Notes: generated by a model from the letters alone, not told the origin. A stretch of DNA of 64,000 nt from Cymodocea nodosa (GCA_036874045.1 CM072335.1:3802001-3866000); one strand, 5' to 3'; numbered from the stretch's first letter, positions 13,201 through 22,890 are shown. Numbers and translations: made by a program.

Positions 13201-14703
13201 AACAAGATTTGGTGCAACAAGAATACCTCCTATAATCACTTGAAGGTGTTTAGATGCAAAATCTTCATACATGTTTCTCATAATGAAAGAATTAAGCTTA
13301 ATGCAAAGATAGGACAATACATTTTCCTTGATTATGAGTATATTCAATGACTTAGTAGCAAGTCCTGACTTAGAAGTTGGAATAGATGGATGTAAAGACA
13401 ATCTTCTTTTATAGGAATTTAAAGGAAGAGATTTACATGAAGCAACCAGAGTAATTTGTTGGAGAAGACAAAGACGAATATATGTGCAAATTAGAAAAAA
13501 AGTCTTTATAACCTAAAGTAAACTCTGAGACAATGATATACGAGATTTGACTTAGTCATGGAAGAGCAATGTTACAAAAAATGTAGTACAGACCATTGCA
13601 TGATCATTAAAAGATTTTCTAATGCTGATTTTATTATTTTGTTATTGTAAGTCAATGATATTTTATTTGTTGATAAGAATGCCTTTAAAATTGTAGAGTT
13701 AAAGAAAGAGTTAGCAAATCTTTTGCTATGAAAGTCTTGGAACTTATAAAGAAAATTCTTGACATAAGGATTGAAAGAAACAAAAATTTCAATAAGTTGT
13801 TCTTATCTCAAAAGAAGTACATTGAAAAAGTACTTCAAAAATTTCACATGAACAATGCAAAGTCAGTTAATACACCATTATTTGGTAATAATCAAAGTAC
13901 AATTTACTTGAGCAAAAACCAAACATTTCATTTTAAGTTAAAGTATATCAACGTACGCTACAATTAAATTTGAGACATAATGAACTCAAGACAACTTGAG
14001 TTTGATAAGACACATATCGATGAAATTCGTGTAGATTTATTAACTAAAGTAATGACGATTACAATCGAGAAAAGCTTAATGTGGGTAACCAAATTACATG
14101 ATTGGTGAACTCCTCTATATAATCGAGAGGGAAACATGGAGGATGACCTATTGATTTAATTTTTTACAGAAAATTTTTCTGTAATTTTTTCATTTAATCC
14201 TACCTCTCACTATTGCACTACCTTATAAGTTCAGACAAAACAATCCACAATGCTTTCCCACAACAATCCACCGACATCCCCTAGAACTCGATGCCAATCT
14301 AGAAATACAGACACATTACACGCATCCAAGCAAAACGGGTGGCACTCCACCCCAGAGAAGCAAAAGTAACGATATCCATCAGCAATACTGACCTGTAACG
14401 ATCCATCAGGGGCAACAAACTGCACTAGCTCGCAGGACGGAGCTCGCTCGAGAGAAGCGATGCCATACTTCTCCGCCACAGGTAGCTGGAGTGAGGACTC
14501 CTCCCTGATCCATCGTCACCGTCCACGAGAAAATTGGAAGTCGATCTTCCAAAATCAGGGGAGAGAAGTTGACAGAGAAGAGGAGGTTCAGTGTACCTGG
14601 TGATGTTGGAATCGGGACGAGGCCGGAGAGCCTGGAACACAGCTGGGCCGAAGCCATGGGCGTCGTCGAAGAGGACGATCACCGTCGACGCAGTTTTCAC
14701 CAT
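1212..14703 (-). CDS. Conserved plant protein of unknown function, four exons with a 12-kb TE-filled intron
   Basis: Exons in order: 14703-14597, 14504-14393, 2379-1990 and 1340-1212, giving 738 nt and 245 residues. Phases agree at every junction (2, 0, 0). Donors are CAG|GTACAC, CAG|GTCAGT and GAG|GTATTT, with acceptors ATCAG, TTGCAG and TTGCAG. The protein opens with a hydrophobic strand (VIVLFDDAHGFG), has a central LVPNFKPPIAICAIHELL block and a helical CLVHLVQAFQLSAVLLLG stretch, and ends with SQEPWQALYA. I see no signal peptide. From memory this resembles a conserved but uncharacterised plant protein of similar length ending in EPWRALYG; I cannot name it. An in-frame upstream ATG at 14763 is possible, but MVK at 14703 starts at the GC-rich conserved part. 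The first two exons are much GC-richer than the rest. The gene is divergent from NRPD4. I am fairly sure of the exon chain, unsure of function and of expression across intron 2. Confidence 0.75.
1633..1742. repeat. Direct repeat, about 38 bp, in intron 3
   Basis: Two near-identical copies (1,633-1,671 and 1,703-1,742) share TTGAATCCTTT and AATGTATATGCTAATTCATC, offset by about 70 bp. It is a short tandem duplication inside intron 3 of the minus-strand gene. Confidence 0.7.
2946..4020 (-). mobile_element. LINE (non-LTR retrotransposon) 3' end: zinc-binding RT tail plus RNase H, degraded
   Basis: Read on the minus strand, the piece begins near 4,020 with the Cys/His region that follows plant LINE reverse transcriptases (WLNNTLPTKGNTKRH, then LASMCAYSSIKNVDCFNHIG and SWFYSIFRLN). 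The linker is PRWFKWLKPQIERLKLNTGG, and an RNase H domain fills 3,520-3,068 (FAELETLYDGLRLCKD; VEIDSLQIF; KKANDIVDSFAKEAL). The catalytic order D/E/D-like is partly kept, but the first motif reads NTGG rather than NTDG. A frame change separates the two halves. A run of T at 2,946-2,955, read on the minus strand as a poly(A) tail, marks the element's 3' end. The reverse transcriptase body is missing, as is usual for 5'-truncated LINEs. Confidence 0.8.
4080..4529 (-). pseudogene. Tnt1-like copia gag fragment (C-terminal half)
   Basis: The minus-strand reading gives a decayed UBN2-type copia gag: IIKQLMHLRYHDNILVADHV, TINQLSSMDIGV, then RRSQNKGPKDFKNIR and a broken zinc knuckle (VECYHCRGKK). Many stops are present. 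It continues the fragment at 5,627-5,760 across an inserted element, and it is the inverted counterpart of the plus-strand gag at 10,985-11,356. Confidence 0.7.
4530..5626. mobile_element. Mutator-like non-autonomous DNA transposon (about 1.1 kb)
   Basis: The two ends are inverted repeats: AAGGATTTAAATGTTGAT on the left and, reverse-complemented, AAGGATTCAAACATTGAT on the right. Flanks are CATCTTGTT (4,521-4,529) and GATCTTGTT (5,627-5,635), a 9-bp target duplication with one mismatch. Nine bases favours the Mutator superfamily; an 8-bp hAT duplication is the alternative. The interior is AT- and pyrimidine-rich with long T/C runs (4,900-5,250). No transposase frame is visible. Confidence 0.65.
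5627..5760 (-). pseudogene. Tnt1-like copia gag fragment (N-terminal part, inverted copy)
   Basis: On the minus strand this reads into the gag upstream of the inserted Mutator-like element. It is an inverted, diverged match to 5,822-5,943 (shared words CAACATATTA and GTCTAATGAA), so two gag copies stand head to head around 5,790. Confidence 0.6.
5761..5943 (+). pseudogene. Tnt1-like copia gag fragment (plus copy, left part)
   Basis: A degraded plus-strand gag piece (KLKKLYV preceded by DTLC) ends in the target site CAAAC at 5,939-5,943. It resumes at 10,985 after the inserted copia element: the codons for N-K-M-L-L-I-K-Q are split by the insertion. Confidence 0.6.
5944..6914 (+). repeat. 5' LTR of copia element A
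   Basis: The 971-bp LTR starts TGTATATTTTGG and ends CCCTAACA. It aligns along its length with 10,002-10,979 (for example GAGTTATTGTCGAAGGTTTG in both). Differences are frequent and mostly transitions, so the element is old. A TATAAGGGTGTG-type word near 6,660 may be promoter remnant. Confidence 0.85.
6917..6932 (+). other. Degenerate primer-binding site (initiator Met tRNA) of copia A
   Basis: TAATATTAAAGTTGC lies two bases after the LTR. Against the canonical TGGTATCAGAGCTGC, nearly all changes are G to A or C to T, the signature of cytosine deamination on both strands. Confidence 0.6.
7000..7720 (+). pseudogene. Copia gag (UBN2 type) with zinc knuckle remnant
   Basis: The reading gives KFKIDKFDDNDFSF, then YYLFQKGLHKPLLGRKLEKM, the conserved KVFLMKRLFNLKMTEGSS with HVNEFNKILSQL (open frame 7,169-7,465), and a CCHC remnant near 7,650 (YDKKGYLHDQC with the first Cys residues altered). 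Gag packages the element RNA into particles in the cytoplasm. Several stops and frame changes make this copy non-functional. Confidence 0.75.
7721..10001 (+). other. Decayed 3' internal part of copia A
   Basis: No open frame longer than a few dozen codons and no readable protease, integrase or RT motif was found. It contains the MITE at 8,176-8,737 and ends with the purine-rich AAGTGGAAGA just before the right LTR. Confidence 0.5.
8176..8737. mobile_element. Tourist-like MITE 1 (PIF/Harbinger)
   Basis: The element begins GGGCTCATTTGTGCAATCG and its right end reverse-complemented begins GGTACTGTTTGTGCCACC. Both sides carry the trinucleotide TTA (8,173-8,175 and 8,738-8,740), the PIF/Harbinger target duplication. 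The centre (8,290-8,560) is almost pure A/T with ATTAATATT-type runs. There is no transposase. Confidence 0.7.
10002..10979 (+). repeat. 3' LTR of copia element A
   Basis: The 978-bp partner of the LTR at 5,944-6,914 starts at TATTAAGTTTGACAATGAGG (terminal TG mutated to TA) and ends CTCCAATA (terminal CA mutated to TA). The right target duplication CAAAC follows directly. Confidence 0.85.
11357..11976. mobile_element. Tourist-like MITE 2, inserted in the gag of copia B
   Basis: Ends are AGGCTCGTTTGTGCACCC and, reverse-complemented, GGAGGGTTTGTGCATGAGGG. They share the GTTTGTGCA core with MITE 1. The trinucleotide CTA flanks both sides (11,354-11,356 and 11,977-11,979), and the gag reading resumes after it. 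Left-arm text rich in AAAAAGTGACAAAAAG resembles that of MITE 1, so both belong to one family or related families. Confidence 0.65.
12130..14110 (+). pseudogene. Pol of Tnt1-like copia B (protease, integrase, RT piece, RNase H)
   Basis: Protease begins near 12,192 with LDSIATIHV (family form LDSGA) followed by FFTSYTSGNFKIMKI and NIILVKKLDDDSYS. Integrase core appears at 12,651-13,100 (LELIHSDICGLIKV; IDDSFRKTWIY; KYIQKDNGRRYYGSF). Around 13,640-13,860 is an RT stretch (MKVLELIKKILDIRIERNKN then LFLSQKKYIEKVLQKFHMNN). It jumps straight to RNase H (NNQSTIYLSKNQTFHFKLKY), so some 250 residues between are deleted. The chain would replicate and integrate the element; here the catalytic Gly and Asp positions are damaged and many stops intervene. 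Confidence 0.8.
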
Positions 14704-15961
14704 CGTCCCACACCACCCCGAACGACTCCGGAGTGTCCGCACCGATGACCTAAACGTGAACACGGTTGGACTGAAGATCTTCGGCCGACTGCAGCATCAT
14801 TTTGTGATTAATTCGAAATTGTAAACTAATAATTTATTAATAAAAATGAAAGTATACTTATTTATAATATTTTATGTTATAGATATCTCTAATAAAAAAA
14901 TTAAGATTAAATAAGAAAACTACCGAAAAGGAAAAAAATAAAGTAACAACACGCATAAAGAATATATTTTTCCTTAAATTTAAAAACAAATGAGTAATTT
15001 AAGTTTGCCATAGAAATCAAAGAAATTGGCTTCTACCGAAAACACATACACAATAGTGTTTCATGATCGAAAGAAAGAGATTTTTGTTTGTTTCTTTGAT
15101 TTTTAAATGTGCAGACTTCTACCAACAAAAATATCCTGATTTAAGTTGTCAATGGTTTTCAAGTAATTCTATTTTTTCATAATTATTTTGCTGTGGAGAG
15201 AGAATGGTAGCAATATTCACATTACCAGCTTTTAACTTAAAACAGATGTTTTAAGAGTGAATAATTCCATAAAAATTCAGAAGATCAATTTATTCGAGAC
15301 TTAAAATATAAGTTTTTCTCTTGTAAATGTAAAAATATGCATTTTGAAAGCACCATTTTTTTTTTTTTAAATCATCAATTTTTACATAGCATCCATTATA
15401 ATGACTAACATGACCCTACTTGATAAATAAGTCTTCAACTAACTGCATAATGTCACAGGTCTTTAAACCAGAATATCAAATATTTTTATTAAAAAAAAGA
15501 GGTATCGAAAGTTTGGAAGAAAAACAGATACAAGAAAATTTTTATTTTGAAAAATTTCGTCTACTTTCACAATGAAATGACCAAATTTTAATTACTACTT
15601 CACAATTAACAAATAAGTAATTTATACTTTCTAAGTAACGGTTACAATAAGAGCAAATATTATTTTCTTACCAATCTTTTTTAGCAGAGTTTTCAGTTTA
15701 TTTTGAATGTAAAATTAAGTTAAAATCCTAACGTTGTTAGGAGTATTTATGAAATAAGAGCAAATATTAAGAGACACTGCACTTTTTTTCAACTTTGTTT
15801 TCCAGGTTAGGAGTATTTATGAAATAAAACGAAGTGTTGGACCTTTACGAAAATTCTCCAAAGAAATTCACTCAATCTGTAAAAACAGAGGGAGTGTGCA
15901 TTAGGCTGAGGGAAACATTAATTTTTAAGCGTGGCCGCGACGAGGAGGGCTCAGGAGAAAA
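14704..15961. promoter_or_regulatory. Shared divergent upstream region of the unidentified gene and NRPD4
   Basis: The two start codons point away from each other across 1,258 bp of AT-rich DNA without open frames. A 22-bp direct repeat, GTTAGGAGTATTTATGAAAT, occurs at about 15,736 and again at about 15,805, close to the NRPD4 side. No clear TATA box could be fixed for either gene. Confidence 0.5.
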
Positions 15962-18900
15962 ATGGCGGGGAAGGATGGGAAGGACGCTCCTGCATCAAGA
16001 GGGAAATCCGCCGCGAAAACGCCGTCCTCGAAATCTGGTAATTGATATGTTCATCGCTCTCTTTCCGCACATTCATCATTCTAAATGGTTTACGAGTGAA
16101 AAGCAGATATTTTTCTACCTTTTGAGCTTCTGAAATGGCGGCCCTTCCACTGGGGATTAGGGTTTTTTATTTTTTTCCCCCTTTTTTTCATGTTCAAAAG
16201 GTATGCTTAGAATGTGAGCATGCTACATGGAGATTCTGGTTATTCTGCCTCTTTTGGCGCACTTCTGGAGATTCTGGTTTAGCCTAAGTAGGTCGTGTCG
16301 AAATCATTTTTTCTGGTTATCGCTGGCATTGGTCTTTTTCACATAGGGACGTCGCCGGACGCGACGCCGTTTTCATTATACAGGCGATGGTTCATGGTTC
16401 TGTTTGAAATATCGTTCTTGCGTGCAGGTTCTCTGAAAGGAAAGGGTTGGACTGCAGAGGACGACAACGAGATCATATTTGAGTCTCTGGAGAGTTCTGA
16501 CTCTGATGAGGGTTTGATAACAATCGATTAATGCATTTAATTTCCTTTTGTGAATTATATGTTATTTTAATGTAATACTAGATTGTTCTTTATTGAAAAT
16601 TTCGTCTATATCAGGGTTTATAGAGGAGAAGAATGATTTTCCATTCAAATCCGCGGGGAAGGGTTCAACAGAACCACCTAAGTTTGGCAAAAAATCTTCT
16701 CTCGATAGCCTGAAGACTGGGGGCAAAGGAAAGGTGGACAAGTCAGAGAAGTCTAGCGAAAAGAGGAAATTACCAACAGGGCCACCCAAAGTGGTGTTAG
16801 AGGCCGATGTGAAACTAGAAATCGGTATGCTCTTATTCTTTTGAAAGTTTGATTTTTCACCTATGCTTTTCTTGAAATCTGCAGATTTTATAATTAGCAT
16901 GTTGCACTGTTTGATATTGTTTTCTTTACTTTTAATTGTTCTATAGCCTTAGACAAACAACTTTCCTCGTTCCACATCTAAATAAATTGCATGTTAACTT
17001 TCTTCAAATTGAACCTATGCCACTGGGATGCTTCTATATGTAGAATGAACTCCCTTTTGCGATTAAGGCTAACTGGCCTGAACTGCACTTGGTTTTGGTT
17101 TTGGTGGATGACTGTTACAGCTTCATATTCTTATTTTAGAACTTCCGAAGAATGCTGAAATTATCATGGATTGTGAAGCTGCATCTATATTGCAAGGGAT
17201 TCAGGATTACCTGCCAGCACTAGCAAGGGATCCCTTAGTTAAAGTGCCTCTGTAAGGAGTTTCCATTGGCATTGATCTATCTCTAAATACAAGTTTTCCT
17301 TACTATGTGTTATTAGATTCTGGTCAAGTATTTCCTTTTTTGCAAATCTTTGTATTCTTCAGATCATTTGACAAGGCACTGCAACTTGCCAATAATGGTG
17401 ATCTGTACACAAATCCAGAATCTGTCAGAGAAATTCTACAGTATCCTCAGCTTTTACATATCTAATGTGCATTATAATCTGATTTGATTAGTTTGCACTT
17501 TGTGTATTATGTGCCTTAAATATTCATGGCCACGTAGTTGAATTGGGTTCAAATCCTAACATGGCCTTAGAAAACTCAAATCTAAAGGAATTACAGATGG
17601 AGAGGTTTAACATTAAATATCCTCTGCATTTTGTTAAATATTATTCATTTCTTTGTATCTCTTATGAATGGTTTCTACCATAATAATTTTCTATCTCATA
17701 ATAATGCAGATATGCATGATTTCACGAGTTTGCCCAGAAACAATTGATGAAGCTTTTGCACTTGTACCATCTATGAAGGCAAGCATGCTCTTAAATGTCT
17801 TGATATCAAATTGCATGTATTTTTTAGCTTAGAGCTATTGTTGGTGGTGGATTTCTTGAGTCAATATCTATCTGGTGTAAGTACCAATAAAACCAAAACT
17901 ATTATGTTTTGTGCTAATTGATGACTACTACAGTACCTTAATGGGAAATTTTATTTCACATTTTAATGTTGTTTCTGCTTTTGCCTCATCTAATTGTCTT
18001 ACAACTTTCTGTAACAAGCTAATAAACTTTTATTTTTTTTGTATGAATAAAATAGACAAAGAAATTCATCCAAAAATTTCTGTAAATACCTTGTTATCAT
18101 TATCTCCTTGAGCCTTTGCATTTCTCAGATGTCTGTAGACTCATCAATCTGGAAGGGCAATGTTGAAGCAAATGATTCTTAATTTCTTTTCTTATGGTGC
18201 AATCTGAAACAGATGATAAGATCTAAATAATAATTTGTTCACTACGTACTACATTCTTTCATCCTGATGAGTGTTTTCTCATTGGTACGTATACCTTTTA
18301 GTGCTCTCAATCATTTCCGTAACTATCTAGTTCAATTCTATTGAAATCATATAAAAATTTTTCTAATATGATTTACACTAAAAAAGGTATTCTGATAAGA
18401 ATTTCTTCAGTATGTTGACTTTTAATCAGATAACAAGGCCATATCGTGCTCAGAGAATGCATGATTTCTTATCATTGTAGCCCATTTTTATCATGAAATA
18501 TCTTAATATCTCTACATGCACGTGTACTCCACTTTGAAAATGATATTTCAAAATCTCAGTATTTGAATTGGTGAATACTAGGAAAAAAAGCAGAATATTG
18601 AGGGAGCTTTGAAAGAAGCACTTGGTGAATTAGCAAAACTAAGGAATTCCATGGAAAGGTATGCTCAGGCATTGTTTTAATTATATTAGTCACATTCGTA
18701 AAAGATACTCTTTATTAGGATTAATGTTATTTACAAATGACAAAACAATAATTTTTTTGACCAAAATTTTTGTTATATTACGTTGGTATGCTGTTATTTT
18801 TATTTTATCTCTAAGTTTCTTGCATTATACTTTTTGGATTTTGCAAGCTGAAGGTGGATGGATGGATGGAGAGGTGGAGGGAGAGTTATAGTTCCTTGAA

Positions 18901-19945
18901 TTGTCTGAATACAACAATTTTCTAGAAATATATATGAAATTAGTTCCATGATAAGTTCTTATTCTTCATTCCACTCTTATAATTTTCTCTCTGAACCTTC
19001 ACAATCTTCTTGTTTAATTAAGAAAAATTAATGAAATATAGGATTTACATATTCATTTAATCTATGCAAAAGGTAATATTTTGTATGTTGTACGGAAGGT
19101 TGTTAGCTGGAATGGTGGGGACTCTAGGTCACATATGGGAAAGGTTTTTTGAAGTAGTACATAAGTGAGATATGGGATTAGGCTTTGGACGTGTTATTAG
19201 GATCTGGTGGAGACGTGGAATCCTGTCCTCTGATGGATCAACGAGATGGTTAATTTTCCTTGAAAGATTTGTCCAATCTCTAGCTTTGATCGCCGTATGT
19301 TATGTTAAGAGTGAGTTGACTGCGAACAACAGTGAAGAATGCATAATATCATCTTTTTCGCTTGCATAAGCCAAAATAGACACCTTTGTGGTTTTTCTTC
19401 TTGCTAATGAAAGGTACTTGCACTTACGTACCATATTATAGTTTCTTTATCTGTTATAGTTGTAAATCTAGTTGTAACATTTTTAAATTTAAATTACATA
19501 TAAAATTAGTTTTGATTTCCTTATATCTTTTTATTGATCAAAAGAAACTCAAGGAGAAATATTTAGATATATGTTATTTGTTGATGATATAATTTTTTAA
19601 TTGATGAAATGAATTGGGAATTAATTCTAAATTAGACATAGATATACTTTAGAATTCAAAAGATTTAAACTGAGATTATGATTAAATATAGAGTGTAAAT
19701 TTAGTAATGATAGGGATACTAACAAAAGCATAAAATTAGAATGTTTGAAATAAGGATGTAAGAATTTTAGATATTTAGGATCTATAATGAGAAATAATGG
19801 AGAATTTGTTCATAGATAAAGTTAAGAAATACATGCGGAGTAACGTGATAAAAGTAGGACATTTAAAAGTAATAGTTTTCTTTTTGCATTATTTTCTTTG
19901 CGCCTTGATTTAATTATTTGCTGTGTTGTTGACAGAGCTTTGTAA
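15962..19945 (+). CDS. NRPD4: RNA polymerase IV and V subunit 4 (NRPD4/NRPE4)
   Basis: Nine exons: 15962-16037, 16428-16511, 16615-16824, 17140-17251, 17363-17440, 17571-17604, 17710-17778, 18582-18658 and 19936-19945, totalling 750 nt (249 residues) with consistent phases. The N-terminal half is a Lys/Ser-rich disordered tail. The Rpb4-like fold follows: ELPKNAEIIMDCEAA, SFDKALQLANNG, YTNPESVREILQ, GITDGEICMIS, CPETIDEAFALVPSMK and ALGELAKL. These match the Arabidopsis Pol IV/V subunit better than Pol II NRPB4, which lacks the long basic tail. The subunit, with subunit 7, forms the stalk of nuclear Pol IV/V in RNA-directed DNA methylation. Exon 7 ends AAG|GCAAGC, a GC donor. The last exon adds only Ala-Leu-stop, and its position 1.3 kb away is inferred from phase and a good acceptor (TTGTTGACAG). 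Confidence 0.85.
19540..19870 (+). mobile_element. LINE reverse transcriptase fragment in NRPD4 intron 8
   Basis: Plus-strand reading with frame breaks gives YMLFVDDIIF (LINE RT form FADDIVL), KLDIDIL and EFKRFKLS, then ECKFSNDRDTNKSIKLEC and KNFRYLGSIMRNNGEF. This is the palm-to-thumb part of a plant LINE RT. It is short and full of stops. Confidence 0.7.
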
Positions 19946-22387
19946 CGAGAACAAGGCAAGGCCTACCGACGGGAAAATACCATTGTAAACCGATTTTGTC
20001 AACATGCGCCTAAGGATTCTGGCTTTTTCTCACACTTGTAGATTTACGCATGTTATAAAAGGTTATGCCCAACAGCTGATTGTATAGTTGATTTATTACT
20101 ACAAACTCTTTTGTTGCGACAGGAATCAGGAGTAATGAAAGGCGGAAACCGTAATTTACAACTGGTTTGTTTTTATCAATATGAAATGTGGTAGCTAATG
20201 GACACAATGGTGTACGAAAACCATAATTGAAGAACCATATGTGAAAAACAAAATTAAACTTAGCAGAGAAAATTTTAAATTACGCAAGGGGAGATAAATG
20301 GATATATCAACTGGATTAGGGTTAATCGTGTCAGCTTAATACAGTTAAATCGTATAGATGTTGGTAGATTAATAAAGTATGATTGAGTTTTTTAAAATTG
20401 ATATATTATTTATAGAAGTAGTATGTTAAATAATTATAGAGTATGCATTGATTTTGATATATTAAACTATAAAATTAGTATATTGAATTTATAAAATTTA
20501 AAAATTTGTATTAAATTTGGTACATTATTTTTTGATATATCGATTTTGTAATCTGGTATATTAACAAGTATAGTCAAATCATATCATTAATCGACATTAT
20601 AAATGGATCGGAGGCTATAAGTGATGCTTAGACTACCTCATTCTCTCATTGGTATAACACAATTTTAGTTAGATTAAGATGCCAAGTACGAAACTTGATT
20701 TTGTACGACATGATTTAGTTGATAGGCACAAACTTGATGTATTAAATTCCACAAATGGACTTCATGTTGAAATGTATTAGCTTCTTGATTTTGTACGTTG
20801 AATATATAATTAGCACAATGTGTCTCTAATTGTAAATAAATATTTTAGATTCATGGAAGGATCAGCCTAAATAACCTATAATTTCACATGTAGAGATCCA
20901 TTTAAATTAAAAATAGCTAGTGTTTATTGACCTCGAAAGATGATTATTACCAAAGCCTTATGCCCTAGGAATGACCTTGAGTTTGTATGTCATATATGGA
21001 AGGTCAAATCTGTGGATGCGCTTCCGTGGAGAACCATTTGCTTTGGATTCCATAAGTCAAAGAAGCATGCTTCAAACCACTTGTCTTACCAACTATTTCA
21101 TGGATGTTAATATTTCTATTTCAATTCAAATATATGTCTGACGTCTGACTATTTGTCTTTCACGTTTCATCTGATTCATCCTGATCTTACATATAATGTC
21201 TTTATTTAATTTAATTACATACGAATTAATTATAAGATTATGTAAATTATTAATTTTACTATTTAAGTAATTTATGTTTAGTTACTTGCGTGATGTCTTA
21301 AAGAATTTAAATTTTAAAGCTTGTAATCATAAAAATTCAAATACTAATTGTATGATTTAATTACTTACATGTGAATTATTATCACAAATCAAACATATAA
21401 ATCTTAAAGTAAAGTAGAAGGTCAACCATGCATGTAAATCAAGTAAAATACAGTTGCAATATTTTAGTTGGATAGTCTCTTGTACATGTTATAACTTTCA
21501 CCAAATAAGCAAAATGTGCATGAAATATTTTTCACATAAATAACACATTCTTACATTCTTTTCTTCCTTCTCTTTTCACATTTTCTTCTTTATATATTTT
21601 CTCTTCCTATGTTCCTCTACTTTCAACATTTGTCTCTCCTTCATTTTCCTTATCTTAACCTTAAATAGTTATTTATTAAGTTTACAAGGGTCTGTATAAA
21701 ATTTTTGTCATCTTTTCTTTCTCTCCTTTTTCCTTCATAATGCTACAAATAAATTTAGATGAAAAAAATACCCGTTAATCTATACTTGAATTTGCCATAC
21801 ATTGCGTGCAGCACATCAAAAAATTCCACCCATATTCCCCAATCTCCAATGCTCATTTGTATATATTCAAGACAGGATGATACAGAATGGATTTACATCA
21901 CCATTAGCAAGATCCATTTTAATTAATTTATGTTCTTGAATTTTATCTCTTGTGCAAGCATGCAAATTTTGCACACCATATATATATTTCAAATGAAGGT
22001 CACCTCCAATGTATTCTTGAAAGGGTTAAAAATTAACGCATGGAATTGGACGATTGATTTTTGTAAGGATGGTTTGATTTGATTGCAGTAATTTCTTATC
22101 TTTTCAAGAAAGAAAAACAATCTTCTTGAAAAGATTAGATTATCAATACAATTAATGGCATCTTTCTCGTACCATTTGCGTGCATTAATTAAATGAGTTT
22201 GATCCCTCGACGACGTTTGTTAGTTAAATATCATATTTATCAAAGGTACGTCGTACAAGAAGAAGAAAGCTCGAAGGCTTTTATTCGAACACGTGTATAT
22301 ATGGTAGAATTTCACGTGAAATTTATTTAGATAGTAATACTAAATGGAGCTGTCGCTCCTTCTTCCCATGGGATCGTCGGCGATTGA
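19946..22387. other. NRPD4 3' region and left flank of peptide-array unit 1
   Basis: This stretch has no supported gene. It holds the AT-rich motif family GGTATATTGAATTTATAAAA (20,440-20,590, again at 23,330-23,470 and 32,035-32,180) and one copy of the 170-bp array block (20,970-21,160). The pyrimidine-rich tract near 21,540-21,730 and the word GATTAGATTATCAATACAAT near 22,140 recur downstream of every peptide gene. Confidence 0.55.
20970..21160 (+). repeat. 170-bp array block, copy 1
   Basis: The block reads AGGTCAAATCTGTGGATGCG, then GAACCATTTG, AGTCAAAGAAGCATGCTTCA and ACCACTTGTCTTACCAACTA. Its GC content is higher than the surroundings. On the minus strand it can be read as LTYGVQNKWLLHG followed by STDLTFQARGAIYD in the best copy (29,199-29,393), so it may derive from an exon of a gene I do not recognise. 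Confidence 0.7.
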
Positions 22388-22805
22388 TCAATGGCACCAG
22401 TGCTTGCAGTGCCTCTTCCCACCGTACCAGGTGTAGCCTCCACAGCACCACGAGTGGACGCCACAGCGGCACCAGTGGGAGCAGTGCTTCTTGCCATCGT
22501 ACCAGATGTAGCCGCCGCAGCAGTACTTGCAGCTTCCACGGGCGCCGTCCACTTCCACTTCATCTGAATTCAATATCCCAGATCAACTAATTAATGACGT
22601 CAGCCAGGCAAAGAAATACACGTCTATCTATTAGACAAGGGAAAGCATATATAGATCGATCAATATTGCAGTATATATAGGTGCTAATTAATCAACCAGT
22701 GTGTTCTTCCTGCATGTCTTCTCCGGCCGCAAGCACGTCGGAGGAGACGAGCAGGAGGGCCGCCACCATCACGGCTAGGACGATGGGAAGTCTTCTTGGT
22801 GCCAT
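22388..22805 (-). CDS. Secreted Cys/His/Trp-rich peptide, array gene 1 (subtype A)
   Basis: Two exons (22805-22697 and 22563-22388) encode 94 residues. Exon 1 gives a signal peptide (MAPRRLPIVLAVMVAALLLV, cleavage expected after VLAA), then an acidic stretch GEDMQEEHT. The intron donor is GTTGAT, weaker than GTAAAT in copy 3, and the acceptor is GAATTCAG; a split Asp codon joins them. Exon 2 has EVEVDGARGS and then two modules, CCGGYIWYDGKKHCSHWC and CCGGYTWYGGKRHCKHWC, joined by RCGVHSW. The mature part has ten Cys, six His and five Trp. The head of the precursor resembles the plant GRP/nodulin-type glycine-rich precursor family (inference); the Cys module matches no defensin, thionin or snakin spacing known to me. 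Likely apoplastic, disulfide-bonded or metal-binding. A TATA box lies 78-85 bp upstream. Confidence 0.75.
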
Positions 22806-22882
22806 TGATCGATCTGTCGTGTAACCAGCGAACTTGAACTGATGTGTATGGGAGATGTCTTCGCCGTATCTATACCGGGCCC

Positions 22883-22890
22883 TATTTATA
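22883..22890 (-). promoter_or_regulatory. TATA box of array gene 1
   Basis: TATAAATA on the minus strand, 78 bp before the ATG, in a context (GCTATAAATAGGGCCC) kept in all four copies. Confidence 0.75.

Larger units (their letters stand above)
10985..14140 (+). mobile_element. Tnt1-like Ty1/copia remnant B, host of copia A
   Basis: This continues the gag fragment interrupted at 5,943. In order it shows gag (KQTTNAFEILR region and IITKHLRYLKSKSL), a MITE insertion, zinc-knuckle-to-protease linker (KKFCQKLKEKNKKKKK, then DNDSDNEKRITSIVEKL), protease, integrase, a short RT piece and the RNase H tail. Stops, frameshifts and an internal deletion make it dead. No LTR could be recognised at the right end. 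Confidence 0.8.
2380..14392 (-). other. Giant intron 2 (12,013 bp) of the unidentified minus-strand gene
   Basis: The intron is bounded by the donor GTCAGT at 14,392 and the acceptor TTATTGCAG ending at 2,380. Apart from about 550 bp at the acceptor side and 250 bp at the donor side, nearly everything in it is transposon-derived and is annotated separately. Each transposon lies wholly within the intron, so the exons are intact. Confidence 0.7.

Noticed and set aside
16562-16900. 112-codon minus frame
   Set aside because: Antisense shadow of NRPD4 exon 3.
15962-19945. Pol II subunit NRPB4 as the identity
   Set aside because: The long basic N-terminus and the ELPKNAE/MDCEA wording fit the Pol IV/V subunit; NRPB4 lacks the tail.
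22327-22563. Minus-strand Ala/Thr/Pro-rich frame starting MKWKWTAPVEAAST
   Set aside because: Out-of-frame reading of exon 2 of array gene 1; it lacks a start context and the exon 1 phase does not lead into it.
22384-22590. Plus-strand Ser/Arg/Cys-rich frames, and their equivalents in the other three units
   Set aside because: They are antisense shadows of the highly biased exon 2; the minus reading has a signal peptide, intron and TATA box.
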